A program made the translations under genes and the position numbers. Positions 1 to 9,155 of a stretch of DNA of 64,000 nt are shown here, in pieces (within the stretch, counting starts at the first letter, position 1; each line of letters opens with the position of its first letter). The stretch is from JACKCP01 sp050253255. Lineage in GTDB: Bacteria; Desulfobacterota; Desulfobacteria; Desulfobacterales; JACKCP01. The notes below the pieces were generated by a model that did not search any database, was not told the origin of the DNA, and saw only the letters and a program-made list of their open reading frames with translations. The DNA is taken from the NCBI GenBank assembly GCA_050253255.1, contig JBFWJK010000001.1, positions 3,726-67,725 of the forward strand, read 5' to 3'.

Positions 1-685
1 CAATATATTTTTTTTCTATGCCGTCAAGCCATAAAACCTGGTTATATCCTTTTTTTGCCGCTTCTTCGGAAGCATAAAGACTTGCTGCATAGTTTCCGGC
101 AGTTTTTGCTTCTCCCACCCCACCAGGAACGGCTCTTACATAATCCTTTGTAACCCATATTTTAACGGGATCAAAACCTGCTGAATAATAGGCGCCTACC
201 GGGCACATTATTATAAAAAATCTGTAATGATCAGATGCTTTTATTCCCACATATTCATCTGTTGCAATAATTGCAGGTCTTATATACAGAGAAGTTCCTT
301 CCTTTGATGGAACCCAGTCCTTATCAATATTTATGAGCTCTTTTAACGAATTTAAAACAAACTCACCGTCAAATTCAGGAATACACATTCTTTTTGCAGA
401 TCTGTTCATTCTCCTGAAATTTTCATCTGCTCTGAAAAGAACTATTTCGCCTTCGGGATTTTTATAAGCTTTGAGCCCTTCAAAAATTGCCTGGGCATAG
501 TGAAAGACAGATGTTGCCGGAGAGACTGTAAAAGGGCCGAAAGGGACAATTCTTGGATCATGCCACCCAAGTCCTGTTTCATAATCCATAATAAACATGT
601 GATCAGTGAAGATTTTTCCGAAACCAAGCTGGTCCTCAGCAGGTTTTTCCTTTAGTTGATTAGATTTGGTGATTTTTAAATCCAT
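1..685 (-). CDS. ilvE: Branched-chain amino acid aminotransferase, C-terminus off the window
   Basis: PLP-dependent fold-type IV transaminase that interconverts Leu, Ile and Val with their 2-oxoacids in the cytoplasm, using 2-oxoglutarate/glutamate. The first 228 residues are visible, read from ATG at 685-683, and the gene leaves the window at base 1. Seen directly: the N-terminal blocks GLGWHDPRIVPFG and FEGLKAY, the RADENFRRMNRSAKRM segment, and GGVGEAKTAGNYAAS. The Lys of EAKTAGNY, residue 194, is the expected Schiff-base lysine. This arrangement is that of the long (about 350 aa) bacterial/eukaryotic-type BCAT. It is transcribed away from the YkgJ gene at 865. The only doubt is the missing C-terminus; D-amino acid or ADC lyase relatives lack this long N-terminal region. 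Confidence 0.93.
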   Translation of the reverse strand, partial: MDLKITKSNQLKEKPAEDQLGFGKIFTDHMFIMDYETGLGWHDPRIVPFGPFTVSPATSVFHYAQAIFEGLKAYKNPEGEIVLFRADENFRRMNRSAKRMCIPEFDGEFVLNSLKELINIDKDWVPSKEGTSLYIRPAIIATDEYVGIKASDHYRFFIIMCPVGAYYSAGFDPVKIWVTKDYVRAVPGGVGEAKTAGNYAASLYASEEAAKKGYNQVLWLDGIEKKYI

Positions 686-798
686 GGCCGCTGCTCCGTT
701 AATTGGGATTTGACTTAAATTTTATTAAAACAATATAAGTATTTTTTAAAAAAAATTTCAAGAGCTGATTTGACTTTTAGCGAATTAATGGTATTTTC

Positions 799-824
799 AC
801 TTGAACTGAGCGTTTCATATTTTT
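799..824. repeat. Single end of a dispersed palindromic repeat family
   Basis: The segment CTTGAACTGAGCGTTTCAT followed by ATTTTT closely matches the left ends of the elements at 24580 and 61053. Here only one end is visible, immediately upstream of the YkgJ gene start, so it may be a remnant. It lies in the 179-bp space between divergent genes and could contribute to promoter sequence. Confidence 0.5.
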
Positions 825-864
825 AATATTGAAATATTTATAATGAATTAACGGAGATACAAAA

Positions 865-1671
865 ATGACAGAAGATATAAAAGCCGAAATTAAACCTGTA
901 GAACTGAATGAAAACAGCACATTTCAGTTCAGATGCCATCCGGGAGTGAGCTGTTTTACAAACTGCTGCAGAAATATTAATATAATGCTTACCCCCTACG
1001 ACATAATCAAACTGAAAAATAAAATGGAAATAGATTCTTCAGAGTTTCTTGCAGTTTATACTGAACCAAACCTTCTTGAAAAAACTGACCTTCCTGTAAT
1101 TACAATGAGAATGCTTGATGATGAAAAAAAATCATGTCCTTTTGTAAGAGACGGTGAAGGCTGCATCATTTATGAGGAGAGACCGACAATCTGCAGATAT
1201 TATCCTGTGGGATTTGGTGCCTTAAGCCACAAAATGCAGGAAAATGAAGACAAGGATTTCTTTTTTCTCATCAGGGAGCCGATGTGTAAAGGCCACCTTG
1301 AAAAAAATGAAATGACAGTAAAAGAATGGCGTCAGGATCAGGGAATTGAAGAAAGAGACAGAATTAATTCAGGATGGATGGATCTTGTTGTCAGAAAACA
1401 GACAACAACCACTACAATGAAGTTTACTGAAAAAAGTAAAAAGCTCTTTTTCATGGTCTGTTACAATATTGATGCATTCAGAAGATTTGTATTTGAAAGC
1501 GGATTCAAGGACATGTACAACCTCGATGAAACTCTTCTTGAAAAATTCAATGATGATATAGAACTTCTTCAGTTCGGATTTGCATGGCTGAAGGCAATGT
1601 TTTTTCAGATAGATCCTTCAGGTCTTTTCCAGGTTGACAATGACAAGGCTGAAGAAAGATTAAAAAAATAA
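865..1671 (+). CDS. YkgJ-family cysteine-cluster protein (putative Zn/Fe-chelating)
   Basis: Member of the YkgJ/CxxCxxCC family (PF03692), small cytoplasmic proteins thought to chelate Zn or an Fe-S cluster through conserved cysteines; their biochemical role is unsettled. Cysteines seen: RCHPGVSCFTNCC near residues 24-36, then CPFV..GCIIYEERPTICRYYPVG around residues 91-115, the usual two-block pattern with the family's YExRPxxCRxYP-type motif. The C-terminal half is helical and not recognised. Start ATG at 865 with GGAG 11 bases upstream. It is monocistronic, ending in a strong terminator shared with the convergent symporter gene. A second, shorter member of the family lies at 43168-43836. 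Confidence 0.85.
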   Translation: MTEDIKAEIKPVELNENSTFQFRCHPGVSCFTNCCRNINIMLTPYDIIKLKNKMEIDSSEFLAVYTEPNLLEKTDLPVITMRMLDDEKKSCPFVRDGEGCIIYEERPTICRYYPVGFGALSHKMQENEDKDFFFLIREPMCKGHLEKNEMTVKEWRQDQGIEERDRINSGWMDLVVRKQTTTTTMKFTEKSKKLFFMVCYNIDAFRRFVFESGFKDMYNLDETLLEKFNDDIELLQFGFAWLKAMFFQIDPSGLFQVDNDKAEERLKK

Positions 1672-1717
1672 AATTTAAAGCTCCGGGCTTTTCAGGCATA
1701 TCAAATACATAAAAATG

Positions 1718-1746
1718 AAAAAGCCGCAGATTCTGCGGCTTTTTTT
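1718..1746. terminator. Bidirectional Rho-independent terminator
   Basis: AAAGCCGCAG / CTGCGGCTTT stem with a 3-nt loop, flanked by A and T runs on both sides. It lies between two convergent genes (YkgJ-family and symporter) and can serve both. Confidence 0.9.
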
Positions 1747-1771
1747 GTTATATGCAAGTAATTAAATACTG

Positions 1772-3124
1772 TTACTTGTTGTTGAAATAATCTTTTGTGG
1801 TTTTAACAATAACAGGTGTAAGAGCAATAAGAGCTATGAGGTTTGGAAATGCCATAAGACCATTGAAAACGTCTGCAATTGTCCAGACAAGGTTAAGTTT
1901 AAGCATTGCACCAATTCCTGCAAAAAGTACAAATACGGCTCTGTAAGGCATTATGGCCTTTTCTCCGAAAAGATATTCAATCGATTTCTCTCCGTAGTAG
2001 CACCATCCAAGAATTGTTGAAAAAGCAAAAAGAACAAGACCTATTGTTACAATGTACTCGCCCCCGGGAACAGCTGAAAGCTGGAAGGAGTATGTTGTAA
2101 GGTCGGCACCGTTTTTGCCTGTTGTCCATGCGCCTTTGAGAACAATAACAAGACCGGTCATAGTACATACAATAATTGTATCAATAAAAGTCTGGGTCAT
2201 TGAAACAAGAGCCTGTGTTACAGGATGTTTTGTCTTTGCAGCTGCAGCAGCAATAGGAGCACTACCAAGACCTGATTCGTTAGAGAAAACCCCTCTTGCA
2301 ACACCCATTCTGATTGTAAGCATTACAGCAGAACCTGCAAAACCGCCTGTAGCAGCTGTAGGGTTGAATGCATGGTGAAAGATTATTCCAAATGCTGCAG
2401 GAATATCAGAAAAGTTAACTATAAGAACAATCAGACAGCTTATTACATAGAAAAGAACCATAAAGGGAACTATAAAACCGGTAACCCTTCCTATACTCTT
2501 GATACCTCCAATAACAACAAGTCCGACAAAAACCATTGTTACAAGACCTGTAACCCAGAAAGGTACATTGAAGTTTGCATTAAGGGCATCGGCCATGGAG
2601 TTGGACTGAACCATATTTCCAATACCAAAGGCTGCAACAGCTGCAAATATTGCAAAAAGAACGCCCATCCACTTCCAGCCGAGTCCGTTTGTAATATAAT
2701 ACATAGGACCGCCGCACATGTTTCCGTTGTCATCCTTTTCCCTGTACACAACAGCAAGAACAGCCTCGCCGTATTTGGTCGCCATACCGACAAGTCCTGT
2801 AATCCACATCCAGAACAGGGCTCCCGGTCCGCCAAGAGCGATTGCTGTAGCAACACCTGCGATGTTACCTGTACCGACTGTAGCAGACATGGCTGTCATC
2901 AGAGCCTGAAAATGAGAAATATCTCCTTCTTCGTCATCATCATCTTCTTTTCTCTTGATAAAAGCCAGGTAAAGTGATTCTCCAAGAGTTGTAAACTGAA
3001 GTCCTTTTAATCTTACGGTAAGCCATAGACCTGTTCCAACAAGCAGTACAAGAAGCGGTGCACCCCAGATCCATCCGCTGAGCATACCCATAAAATTTTC
3101 CAGAGATTTCAGAAAAGCGTCCAT
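1772..3124 (-). CDS. Sodium:alanine/glycine symporter, AGCS family
   Basis: Integral membrane carrier taking up alanine or glycine with Na+ (TC 2.A.25). Seen: about ten hydrophobic helices across 450 residues (family usual 440-550), the AGCS signature GGPGALFWMWITG after the first third, the TVGTGNIAGVATAI block involved in ion/substrate binding, and the downstream GVFSNESGLGSAP motif. An acidic loop (KEDDDDEEGD) follows the second helix. Start ATG at 3124, preceded on the minus strand by a purine-rich AAAAGGGGAGAGG site. Expressed alone; its 3' end shares the terminator at 1718. Whether it prefers alanine, glycine or glutamine cannot be read from the sequence. Confidence 0.93.
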   Translation of the reverse strand: MDAFLKSLENFMGMLSGWIWGAPLLVLLVGTGLWLTVRLKGLQFTTLGESLYLAFIKRKEDDDDEEGDISHFQALMTAMSATVGTGNIAGVATAIALGGPGALFWMWITGLVGMATKYGEAVLAVVYREKDDNGNMCGGPMYYITNGLGWKWMGVLFAIFAAVAAFGIGNMVQSNSMADALNANFNVPFWVTGLVTMVFVGLVVIGGIKSIGRVTGFIVPFMVLFYVISCLIVLIVNFSDIPAAFGIIFHHAFNPTAATGGFAGSAVMLTIRMGVARGVFSNESGLGSAPIAAAAAKTKHPVTQALVSMTQTFIDTIIVCTMTGLVIVLKGAWTTGKNGADLTTYSFQLSAVPGGEYIVTIGLVLFAFSTILGWCYYGEKSIEYLFGEKAIMPYRAVFVLFAGIGAMLKLNLVWTIADVFNGLMAFPNLIALIALTPVIVKTTKDYFNNK

Positions 3125-3370
3125 AAACCTCTCCCCTTTTTAATTTGGTTTACATTAATGTCAAATCTATTATCATAAGCAATTAACCTTCGGGAAAAAA
3201 CAGTTCTTTTTTATCAAGTTTCAGAATATCAAAAAATTAAATTAAAAATATTAAATTTTTTGACTGAAACTAACTAAAAACACTGTTTTTGATCTCCAAC
3301 TAAATAATATGCTCGAAACATATAGCTCTGTAAACTTTTTTTTAAAAAAATACACAATGAAAGGCTAACC

Positions 3371-5065
3371 ATGAAAAAAATTATTATTTCGTTTTTTATT
3401 ATTGCACTTGCAGCAGGAGCAGGGGCTTACTTTTATTTGGCAAAAGCTCCGATACTTTTATCTTCAACCCCCGAACAGATGCTCCCAAATGATACAACAT
3501 TTTTTGTGCAGATAAAAAATCTGGAAAAAAATATTGAAAAAATCCGTAACAATAATCTTGGGAAAAATATCGAAAAAATTGATTTTATTTCAACAGCTCA
3601 AAAAATGGAACTTCCTCAGGAAACCATAGAACAACTTGAAAAGCTCAAATCCGCTCTTGACTCAAAGGTAAATCAGAAAATATTTTATAATTTTTTCGGC
3701 AAAAATTTTTCCATTGCTCTTGTTTCGATTGATTTTGAATCCCCTTCAGGTAAAGACTTCCGCCCCCAGGATGCTAAGGCAGCACTGCTGATAGAACCGA
3801 GAACAAATGCAAAATTTTCTCAGATGATATCCGAGACAATACCTGAAATAAAGACAAAACAGGACTATGAATACAACGGTACTACGATTACCGGCGCATC
3901 ATATAAAGATTCATTCGACTTTTACCATTTTGTAAAAAATGAATATATAATACTTACTTTCAACCTTGAAACAGCTCAAAAAATTGCTGATGTAAAAAAA
4001 GATGAAAACTCTCTTGCCTCAACAAAAAGGTTTGCTGACATAAAAAATAAAATAAATTCTGATGAAAGAGATTTCTTTTTCTATGCTGATACACAAAAAG
4101 TATACTCAAAAATAGAAGAAGCCGCACAAAAAGAGGAGTTCGAATTTCTGGTAAATGTCAGAAAAAGACTGAATAAAGATCTCAAGTCTGTTGTTTTATG
4201 CGGTTTTAACAGATCGGACTCATACTATGAATCAATTTCTGATGTTGAGCTCAGTTATGAAAATACTGTCCCTGGAGAAAATGCAAAAAGATTTTTATCA
4301 ATGGTTCCTCAAAATCCTGTTACATTTTCATGGCAGAACAATTTTGATTTAGAAAAAATCATAAAGGACTTTTTAAACGACCAGGAAAAAATAGACAGTT
4401 TTGAACAAAGACTTTTAACTGAAGCTCAAATTGACCCGCAGGCTGTTTACAGCGGATTCAAAGGTGATCTGGGACTTATTTTCACAGATACAGATACCCA
4501 GGGAATGTTTCCGGTGCCTTATATAGCTTTTGTCTTTGATAAAAAAGCAGGCCCTGTCTTTGAAATGTGCCTTGATTCAATACAGAGAGAAAAAAACAAT
4601 TCCATTCCAGTTCAGGATAAAACATTAAACAATATTCAAATCAAATCGGTTCCTCTTCCTCTTGGCAAGGCAATAGAGCCTTCATGGGGGTATTTTAACG
4701 ATTATTTCATAGTTTCAATGAATACTTTGATTTTTCAGGAAATCATCGATGCGGCAGACTCCGAAAACTCAATAGAAAACAATAAAAATTTTCAGTTTGT
4801 CAAAAAACATCTTCCAGATGAATTCAACATGGTTTCATTTTTAAACACAGTAAAATTTCTTGATAATCTTAAATCTTCAGGAGAATCTCTTCTCAGATTT
4901 GCAGCCTTCAAAGCCCCTCACATGACAGAAAAAGGGAACATATTTCTAGATGAAGTTTTTGTTCCTGTCTGCGACGGACTTAAAGTTTACGAGGCCTTTG
5001 GTAATGCTTCAGTATTTGAAAAAGACAAACTTTACGGTACAGGAATAACAAAAAAATCTGAATAA
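3371..5065 (+). CDS. Secreted/anchored protein, possibly DUF3352-like
   Basis: A 564-residue protein with a basic N-terminus and a hydrophobic segment (residues about 4-23, IIISFFIIALAAGAGAYF) that looks like an uncleaved signal anchor, so most of the chain should face the periplasm. The mature part has about four repeats of a pattern in which a strand such as DTTFFVQIKNLEKN or GYFNDYFIVSMNT is followed by helices; this resembles DUF3352-type proteins (PF11832), whose function is unknown. No catalytic motif or cysteine cluster was recognised. Start ATG at 3371 with GAAAGG upstream. It is a single-gene unit between the symporter promoter region and a perfect terminator. The family assignment is tentative; the envelope location is better supported. 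Confidence 0.5.
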   Translation: MKKIIISFFIIALAAGAGAYFYLAKAPILLSSTPEQMLPNDTTFFVQIKNLEKNIEKIRNNNLGKNIEKIDFISTAQKMELPQETIEQLEKLKSALDSKVNQKIFYNFFGKNFSIALVSIDFESPSGKDFRPQDAKAALLIEPRTNAKFSQMISETIPEIKTKQDYEYNGTTITGASYKDSFDFYHFVKNEYIILTFNLETAQKIADVKKDENSLASTKRFADIKNKINSDERDFFFYADTQKVYSKIEEAAQKEEFEFLVNVRKRLNKDLKSVVLCGFNRSDSYYESISDVELSYENTVPGENAKRFLSMVPQNPVTFSWQNNFDLEKIIKDFLNDQEKIDSFEQRLLTEAQIDPQAVYSGFKGDLGLIFTDTDTQGMFPVPYIAFVFDKKAGPVFEMCLDSIQREKNNSIPVQDKTLNNIQIKSVPLPLGKAIEPSWGYFNDYFIVSMNTLIFQEIIDAADSENSIENNKNFQFVKKHLPDEFNMVSFLNTVKFLDNLKSSGESLLRFAAFKAPHMTEKGNIFLDEVFVPVCDGLKVYEAFGNASVFEKDKLYGTGITKKSE

Positions 5066-5070
5066 AACAA

Positions 5071-5104
5071 AAACCCTTCAGGTTTATCCCTGAAGGGTTT
5101 TTAA
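5071..5104. terminator. Rho-independent terminator
   Basis: Perfect 12-bp stem AAACCCTTCAGG / CCTGAAGGGTTT with a TTTATC loop and a following T run, just after the secreted-protein stop codon. A-runs on the other side allow it to serve the convergent queD transcript too. Confidence 0.92.
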
Positions 5105-5156
5105 TTCCTGCAAAAATCAGTCTATAAAAATTCATACAAGACAGATAAGCAGAGTT

Positions 5157-5531
5157 TTACTTATCAGGGTAGTAAGTTGCAGCTGCATTGTCAGACTCCC
5201 AGACTGTAACCCTTGAAACACTTATATCATTATTGTCAATTTTCTTTTCAATTTCATCTGCAATATATTTTGCAAGAATTTCTGAAGAAGCATTGACATT
5301 TTTAAAAGGTTCCAGCTCGTTCAGATACTTGTGGTCAAGATAACCAAGAATTTCCCTTAAATATTTTTTTATTATCCCGAAATCTATAACAACTCCGAAT
5401 TCATTGAGTTTGTCAGACTTTATATAAAGCTCTGTTCTCCAGTTATGGCCGTGAAGATTTTCACATTTTTCAGTAACGTTTGAAAGACGGTGCGCCGCTG
5501 CAAAACTTCCTGTAACTTTAAGTTCGTACAT
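5157..5531 (-). CDS. queD: 6-carboxy-5,6,7,8-tetrahydropterin synthase
   Basis: QueD converts 7,8-dihydroneopterin triphosphate to 6-carboxytetrahydropterin, the second step of queuosine (7-deazaguanine) synthesis. The 124-residue length is typical. Zinc ligands are visible as His14 (AAAHRL) and the HGH pair His27/His29, with the catalytic Cys23 in EKCENLHGHNW; the C-terminal WESDNAAATY block carries the pterin-anchoring Glu. ATG at 5531 lies one base after the dnaJ stop codon, so the two genes form a dnaJ-queD transcript. No queC or queE is in the window. The reading as QueD rather than eukaryotic-type PTPS follows from the Cys-containing HGH block, but side activity cannot be excluded. Confidence 0.93.
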   Translation of the reverse strand: MYELKVTGSFAAAHRLSNVTEKCENLHGHNWRTELYIKSDKLNEFGVVIDFGIIKKYLREILGYLDHKYLNELEPFKNVNASSEILAKYIADEIEKKIDNNDISVSRVTVWESDNAAATYYPDK

Positions 5532-5532
5532 A

Positions 5533-6630
5533 TTAAAATCCCTTTAAAAGATTCTTTAATTTATTTGAAATCTTGTTTTCATCAAGCTTGTTAAATTCCT
5601 TTAAAAGCTTTTCCTGTTTCTTGTTTATGCCGGTGGGTGTCTTTATATGGAAAATTACAATCTGATCACCCCTTTGTCCTGTCCGGAGTGAAGGAACACC
5701 TTCATTTCTAAGTCTTATTTTATCGCCGAACTGGGTACCTCTGGGTATTTCAATTTCAAGCTCGCCGCTTATGGTTGGAATTGTAATCTTGTCTCCCAGA
5801 GCTGCCTGAATAAATGTAATATCAACATAACAGATCAGGTCAGAGCCTCTTCTTTCAAAATGTTTGTGAGACTTTACCCTTATAAAGATATAAAGATCTC
5901 CGTTTGGTCCACCACCTGTTCCTGCTTCACCTTCACCTGAAAGCCTCAGTTTTGAACCGTTATCAACCCCTTTTGGGATTTTTAATGAAACCTTTCTCTT
6001 TTTCTGAACAATTCCCCTTCCTCTGCATTCCCTGCACGGGTCCTTGATTATGGAGCCTTTACCCTTGCAATATGGACATGCTGACCTTACTGTGAAAAAG
6101 CCCTGTGATTCTGTATACTGCCCTGAGCCTCCGCAGCCCGGACATACTTCAGGAGAAGTTCCGGGTTCGCTTCCTGTTCCGGAACATCTTTCACATTTCT
6201 CATTCTTGAGAAGCTCAAGCTCCTTGTCTGCACCAAACACAGCTTCTTCAAATTCTATTTCAAGATCATACCTTAAATCAGAACCTCTGGCTGCACCTGA
6301 CCGCCTTCTTCTTCCTCTTCCAAAACCGAAAAATTCCTGAAAAATATCCCCGAAATCTGAAAAAATATCATTAAAATCTCCTGCTCCTGAAAAACCTGCA
6401 CCGTTCAGACCTTCATGGCCGTACTGGTCGTAAATTTTTCTTTTTTCCACATCGGATAAAACAGCATACGCTTCGGATGCTTCCTTGAATTTTTCCTCTG
6501 CCTCACTGTCTCCGGGATTTCTGTCCGGATGATACTTCATTGCAACTTTTCTGTATCTTTTTTTCAAGGTGTCGGAATCAACATCCTTTTCAACCCCTAA
6601 AATCTCGTAATAGTCTTTTTTTGTTGTCAT
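5533..6630 (-). CDS. dnaJ: Chaperone DnaJ (Hsp40, type I)
   Basis: Co-chaperone that delivers unfolded clients to DnaK and stimulates its ATPase. All type I domains are present: J domain (residues about 5-68) with the HPD triad at 34-36; a Gly/Phe-rich linker ending in GFGRGRRRR; four zinc-binding CxxCxGxG repeats (CERCSGTG, CPGCGGSG, CPYCKGKG, CRECRGRG) between about residues 145 and 210; then the two beta-sandwich client-binding domains. Length 365, as usual. Start ATG at 6630. It leads the dnaJ-queD pair; dnaK and grpE are not adjacent here, unlike in many genomes. Confidence 0.97.
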   Translation of the reverse strand: MTTKKDYYEILGVEKDVDSDTLKKRYRKVAMKYHPDRNPGDSEAEEKFKEASEAYAVLSDVEKRKIYDQYGHEGLNGAGFSGAGDFNDIFSDFGDIFQEFFGFGRGRRRRSGAARGSDLRYDLEIEFEEAVFGADKELELLKNEKCERCSGTGSEPGTSPEVCPGCGGSGQYTESQGFFTVRSACPYCKGKGSIIKDPCRECRGRGIVQKKRKVSLKIPKGVDNGSKLRLSGEGEAGTGGGPNGDLYIFIRVKSHKHFERRGSDLICYVDITFIQAALGDKITIPTISGELEIEIPRGTQFGDKIRLRNEGVPSLRTGQRGDQIVIFHIKTPTGINKKQEKLLKEFNKLDENKISNKLKNLLKGF

Positions 6631-6703
6631 TATGAAAAACCTGAGCTTTATGTTTGTTGTTTAAAGTTTAAGTTTGTGCTAAAGATTTTGCCGTTCTCAA
6701 TTA

Positions 6704-6744
6704 AAATTGGCTTCCGACCTTAATTTTCCGGAAGCCAAAATTTC
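6704..6744. other. Stem-loop between divergent dnaJ and ubiE
   Basis: TTGGCTTCCG / CGGAAGCCAA, a 10-bp stem with AT-rich shoulders, sits in the 5' region of both divergent genes rather than after either. It could be a 5'-UTR structure of ubiE or dnaJ, or a double-stranded operator. Nothing favours one option. Confidence 0.5.
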
Positions 6745-6777
6745 ATATAATAATTAATACATTAAACGGTATTGTCA

Positions 6778-7482
6778 ATGAATAAGAATGAACGACCATT
6801 TATAAAAAGCATGTTCGACAAAATTGCACCCTGGTATGATTTCCTCAACAGATTCTTAAGCCTCAGACAGGATGTGTCATGGAGAAGAAAGGCTGTAAAG
6901 TCTCTAGAACTTGACCATAAAAACCCGAAAATACTTGATATGGCCTGCGGAACCTGTGATATAGGGCTTGAAATTTTAAGACAGAACAACAGTGCACATA
7001 TAACAGGTGCGGATTTTTCATGGGAAATGCTTAAGTTTTCAAAGAAAAAAATACGTCTTAAAAATAAATCAGAAAATTTTTCCCTGATATCTTCAAACGC
7101 TCTTTTTTCTCCTTTTAAAAATGAAATTTTTGACGGAATCACAATAGCATTCGGAATAAGAAATATTGTGAACAGACAAAAAGCCCTTGAAAATTTCTAT
7201 TTATCACTAAAAAAAGGGGGAAAAATTGCAGTTCTGGAGCTGACAACTCCTGAAAACAGATTCTTGAAGACTCTTTACCTTTTGTATTTTTTAAAAATAC
7301 TTCCTTTTATCGGAGGCCTTTTTTCAAAAAACTACCATGCATACTCGTATCTGCCTGAATCTGTCATAAATTTCCCGTCTTCAGGTGAATTTTTAAAAAT
7401 TATGGAAAAAGCAGGTTTTAAAAATGTGGAATATAAGAATTTTACATTCGGAATCTGTACTCTTTTTACCGGCGAAAAATAA
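6778..7482 (+). CDS. ubiE: UbiE/MenG-type quinone C-methyltransferase
   Basis: SAM-dependent methyltransferase adding the ring methyl group in menaquinone (and in other bacteria ubiquinone) synthesis. Seen: the N-terminal FDKIAPWYDFLNRFLSL family block, motif I LDMACGTCDIGLEIL, the GADFSWEMLKFS motif II region, GITIAFGIRNIVNR, and the LELTTPENRFLK stretch, all in family order. ATG at 6778 is chosen; a TTG two codons upstream (6772) is in frame but no clear ribosome-binding site separates them. Length 234, standard. In an anaerobe the substrate is most likely demethylmenaquinol. No other quinone gene lies alongside. Confidence 0.9.
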   Translation: MNKNERPFIKSMFDKIAPWYDFLNRFLSLRQDVSWRRKAVKSLELDHKNPKILDMACGTCDIGLEILRQNNSAHITGADFSWEMLKFSKKKIRLKNKSENFSLISSNALFSPFKNEIFDGITIAFGIRNIVNRQKALENFYLSLKKGGKIAVLELTTPENRFLKTLYLLYFLKILPFIGGLFSKNYHAYSYLPESVINFPSSGEFLKIMEKAGFKNVEYKNFTFGICTLFTGEK

Positions 7483-7487
7483 CAAAA

Positions 7488-7515
7488 CTGCCCGGAAACC
7501 GTTTTTTCCGGGCAG
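7488..7515. terminator. Stem-loop between convergent ubiE and nadB
   Basis: CTGCCCGGAAA / TTTCCGGGCAG, an 11-bp stem with a short loop. It is stable, but there is no T run after the stem on the plus strand, so termination may be Rho-assisted or act mainly on one strand. Confidence 0.65.
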
Positions 7516-7523
7516 CAGATTTA

Positions 7524-9137
7524 TCAGTTTTTCATCTTTATGATTGTATTTTCAACATTTTTGTCGTTCTTAAAAGGATAATCTATTGAATAATGAAGCC
7601 CTCTGCTCTCTTTTCTTTTTCTTGCACACTTTATTATAAGCTCTGCAACAAGGGCAATATTTCTCAGCTCTATAAGGTCAGGAGTCACCTTGAAATCCCA
7701 GTAATATTCGTTAATCTCCTCCTGAATCGCCTTTATTCTTCTTTTTGCCCTTTCAAGTCTTTTGTCAGACCTCACTATTCCGACATAATTCCACATGAAG
7801 AGCCTGATTTCATCCCAGTTATGGGAAACCATTATTGCTTCGTCACTGTCTGTTGTTCCTGATTCATCCCATACAGGAACATCCTCAATGGGAATACTGA
7901 AATCAGTCGAACCAAGTGCATCTTTCGAAGACCTGTCGGCATAGACAAGAGCTTCGAGAAGAGAGTTGCTTGCAAGCCTGTTTGCTCCGTGAAGTCCGGT
8001 ACATGCAGTTTCACCTACCGCATAGAGATTTTTTATGTCCGAGTGCCCGTTAAGGTCGGTTGCAACTCCTCCGCACATGTAATGTGCCGCCGGAACAACA
8101 GGAATATAATCCTTTGTCATGTCAATATTGTATTCAAGGCATTTCTCATAGAGATTTGGAAATCTTTTTTTCACAAAGTCAGGATCTTTATGAGTAATAT
8201 CAAGAAAAACAGAATCATCTCCCGATTTTTTCATTTCATGGTCTATTGCTCTTGCCACAACATCTCTGCACGCAAGATCTTCGAGAGGGCTGTATTCCTT
8301 CATGAATCTCTTTCCTCTTGCGTCCCTTAAAACAGCACCTTCTCCCCGCACAGCCTCCGATATGAGAAAGTTCTTTGCCTTCGGATGAAAAAGACAGGTC
8401 GGGTGAAACTGTACAAACTCCAGATTCGCAACACTTGCTCCGGCTCTGTATGCCATTGCAATTCCGTCACCTGTGGCTACATCTGGATTGCTTGTATAAA
8501 GATAAACCTTTCCGCTTCCTCCGCAGGCAAGAACAGTTTTTCTCGCACTGAAGCTTTTAACCTCATTTGTGTTCTTGTCTAGAATATATGCACCGCTGCA
8601 TTCCCTTTCGCAGGTGGTTACAATTACGCCCCTGTTTATTACTGTTGATTTTGTAATCAGATCTATTGCTATATGGTTTTCATAAACATCTATATTCGGG
8701 TGTTTTTTTACCTTTTCAACAAGCACATTCTGAATTTCCCTGCCTGTCATGTCAACTGAGTGGACTATCCTTTCCGCAGAATGCCCCCCTTCTCTGCCGA
8801 GATCCAGCTTTGTCTCATCTGTTTCAACCCGGTCAAATCTTACACCCATTTCTATGAGTTCCTGAATCATATGAGGACCCTCGGAAACAACCATTTCAGT
8901 AACTTCCCTGCTGCAGAGACCGTCGCCTGCCTCAAGGGTATCCTTGACATGAAGCTCAAAGGAGTCCTTGTCATCAAAAACAGAGGCCACACCTCCCTGT
9001 GCCTTTGAAGTGTTTGTTTCAAAAATATCTTTCTTTGTTACAATACTAACCTTTCCGCTGTCAGCTACCTTGAGAGCGAACATAAGACCGGCAACTCCGC
9101 TTCCTATAACAAGAAAATCTGTTTTTATCTCCATCAC
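7524..9137 (-). CDS. nadB: L-aspartate oxidase
   Basis: FAD enzyme oxidising L-aspartate to iminoaspartate, the first step of de novo NAD synthesis; in anaerobes fumarate is the usual acceptor. Seen: the FAD dinucleotide motif GSGVAGLMFALKVA (residues 12-25), the TNTSKAQGGVA flavin-binding block, HFHPTC-type substrate region (LEFVQFHPTCLFH), the SEAVRGEGA motif, and AVGETACTGLHGANRLASNS near residue 380, all diagnostic of NadB over fumarate reductase subunits. 537 residues, full length. Upstream on the same strand, 18 nt away, is an SH3-coiled-coil protein gene, so the two may be cotranscribed. nadA and nadC are not here. Confidence 0.95.
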   Translation of the reverse strand: MMEIKTDFLVIGSGVAGLMFALKVADSGKVSIVTKKDIFETNTSKAQGGVASVFDDKDSFELHVKDTLEAGDGLCSREVTEMVVSEGPHMIQELIEMGVRFDRVETDETKLDLGREGGHSAERIVHSVDMTGREIQNVLVEKVKKHPNIDVYENHIAIDLITKSTVINRGVIVTTCERECSGAYILDKNTNEVKSFSARKTVLACGGSGKVYLYTSNPDVATGDGIAMAYRAGASVANLEFVQFHPTCLFHPKAKNFLISEAVRGEGAVLRDARGKRFMKEYSPLEDLACRDVVARAIDHEMKKSGDDSVFLDITHKDPDFVKKRFPNLYEKCLEYNIDMTKDYIPVVPAAHYMCGGVATDLNGHSDIKNLYAVGETACTGLHGANRLASNSLLEALVYADRSSKDALGSTDFSIPIEDVPVWDESGTTDSDEAIMVSHNWDEIRLFMWNYVGIVRSDKRLERAKRRIKAIQEEINEYYWDFKVTPDLIELRNIALVAELIIKCARKRKESRGLHYSIDYPFKNDKNVENTIIKMKN

Positions 9138-9155
9138 AATTCTTTCATCTAATAT

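Noticed and set aside
2372..2977. A 201-codon open frame opposite the symporter gene
   Set aside because: It is antisense to a well-conserved transporter and its translation has no domain; open only because of codon bias on the other strand.
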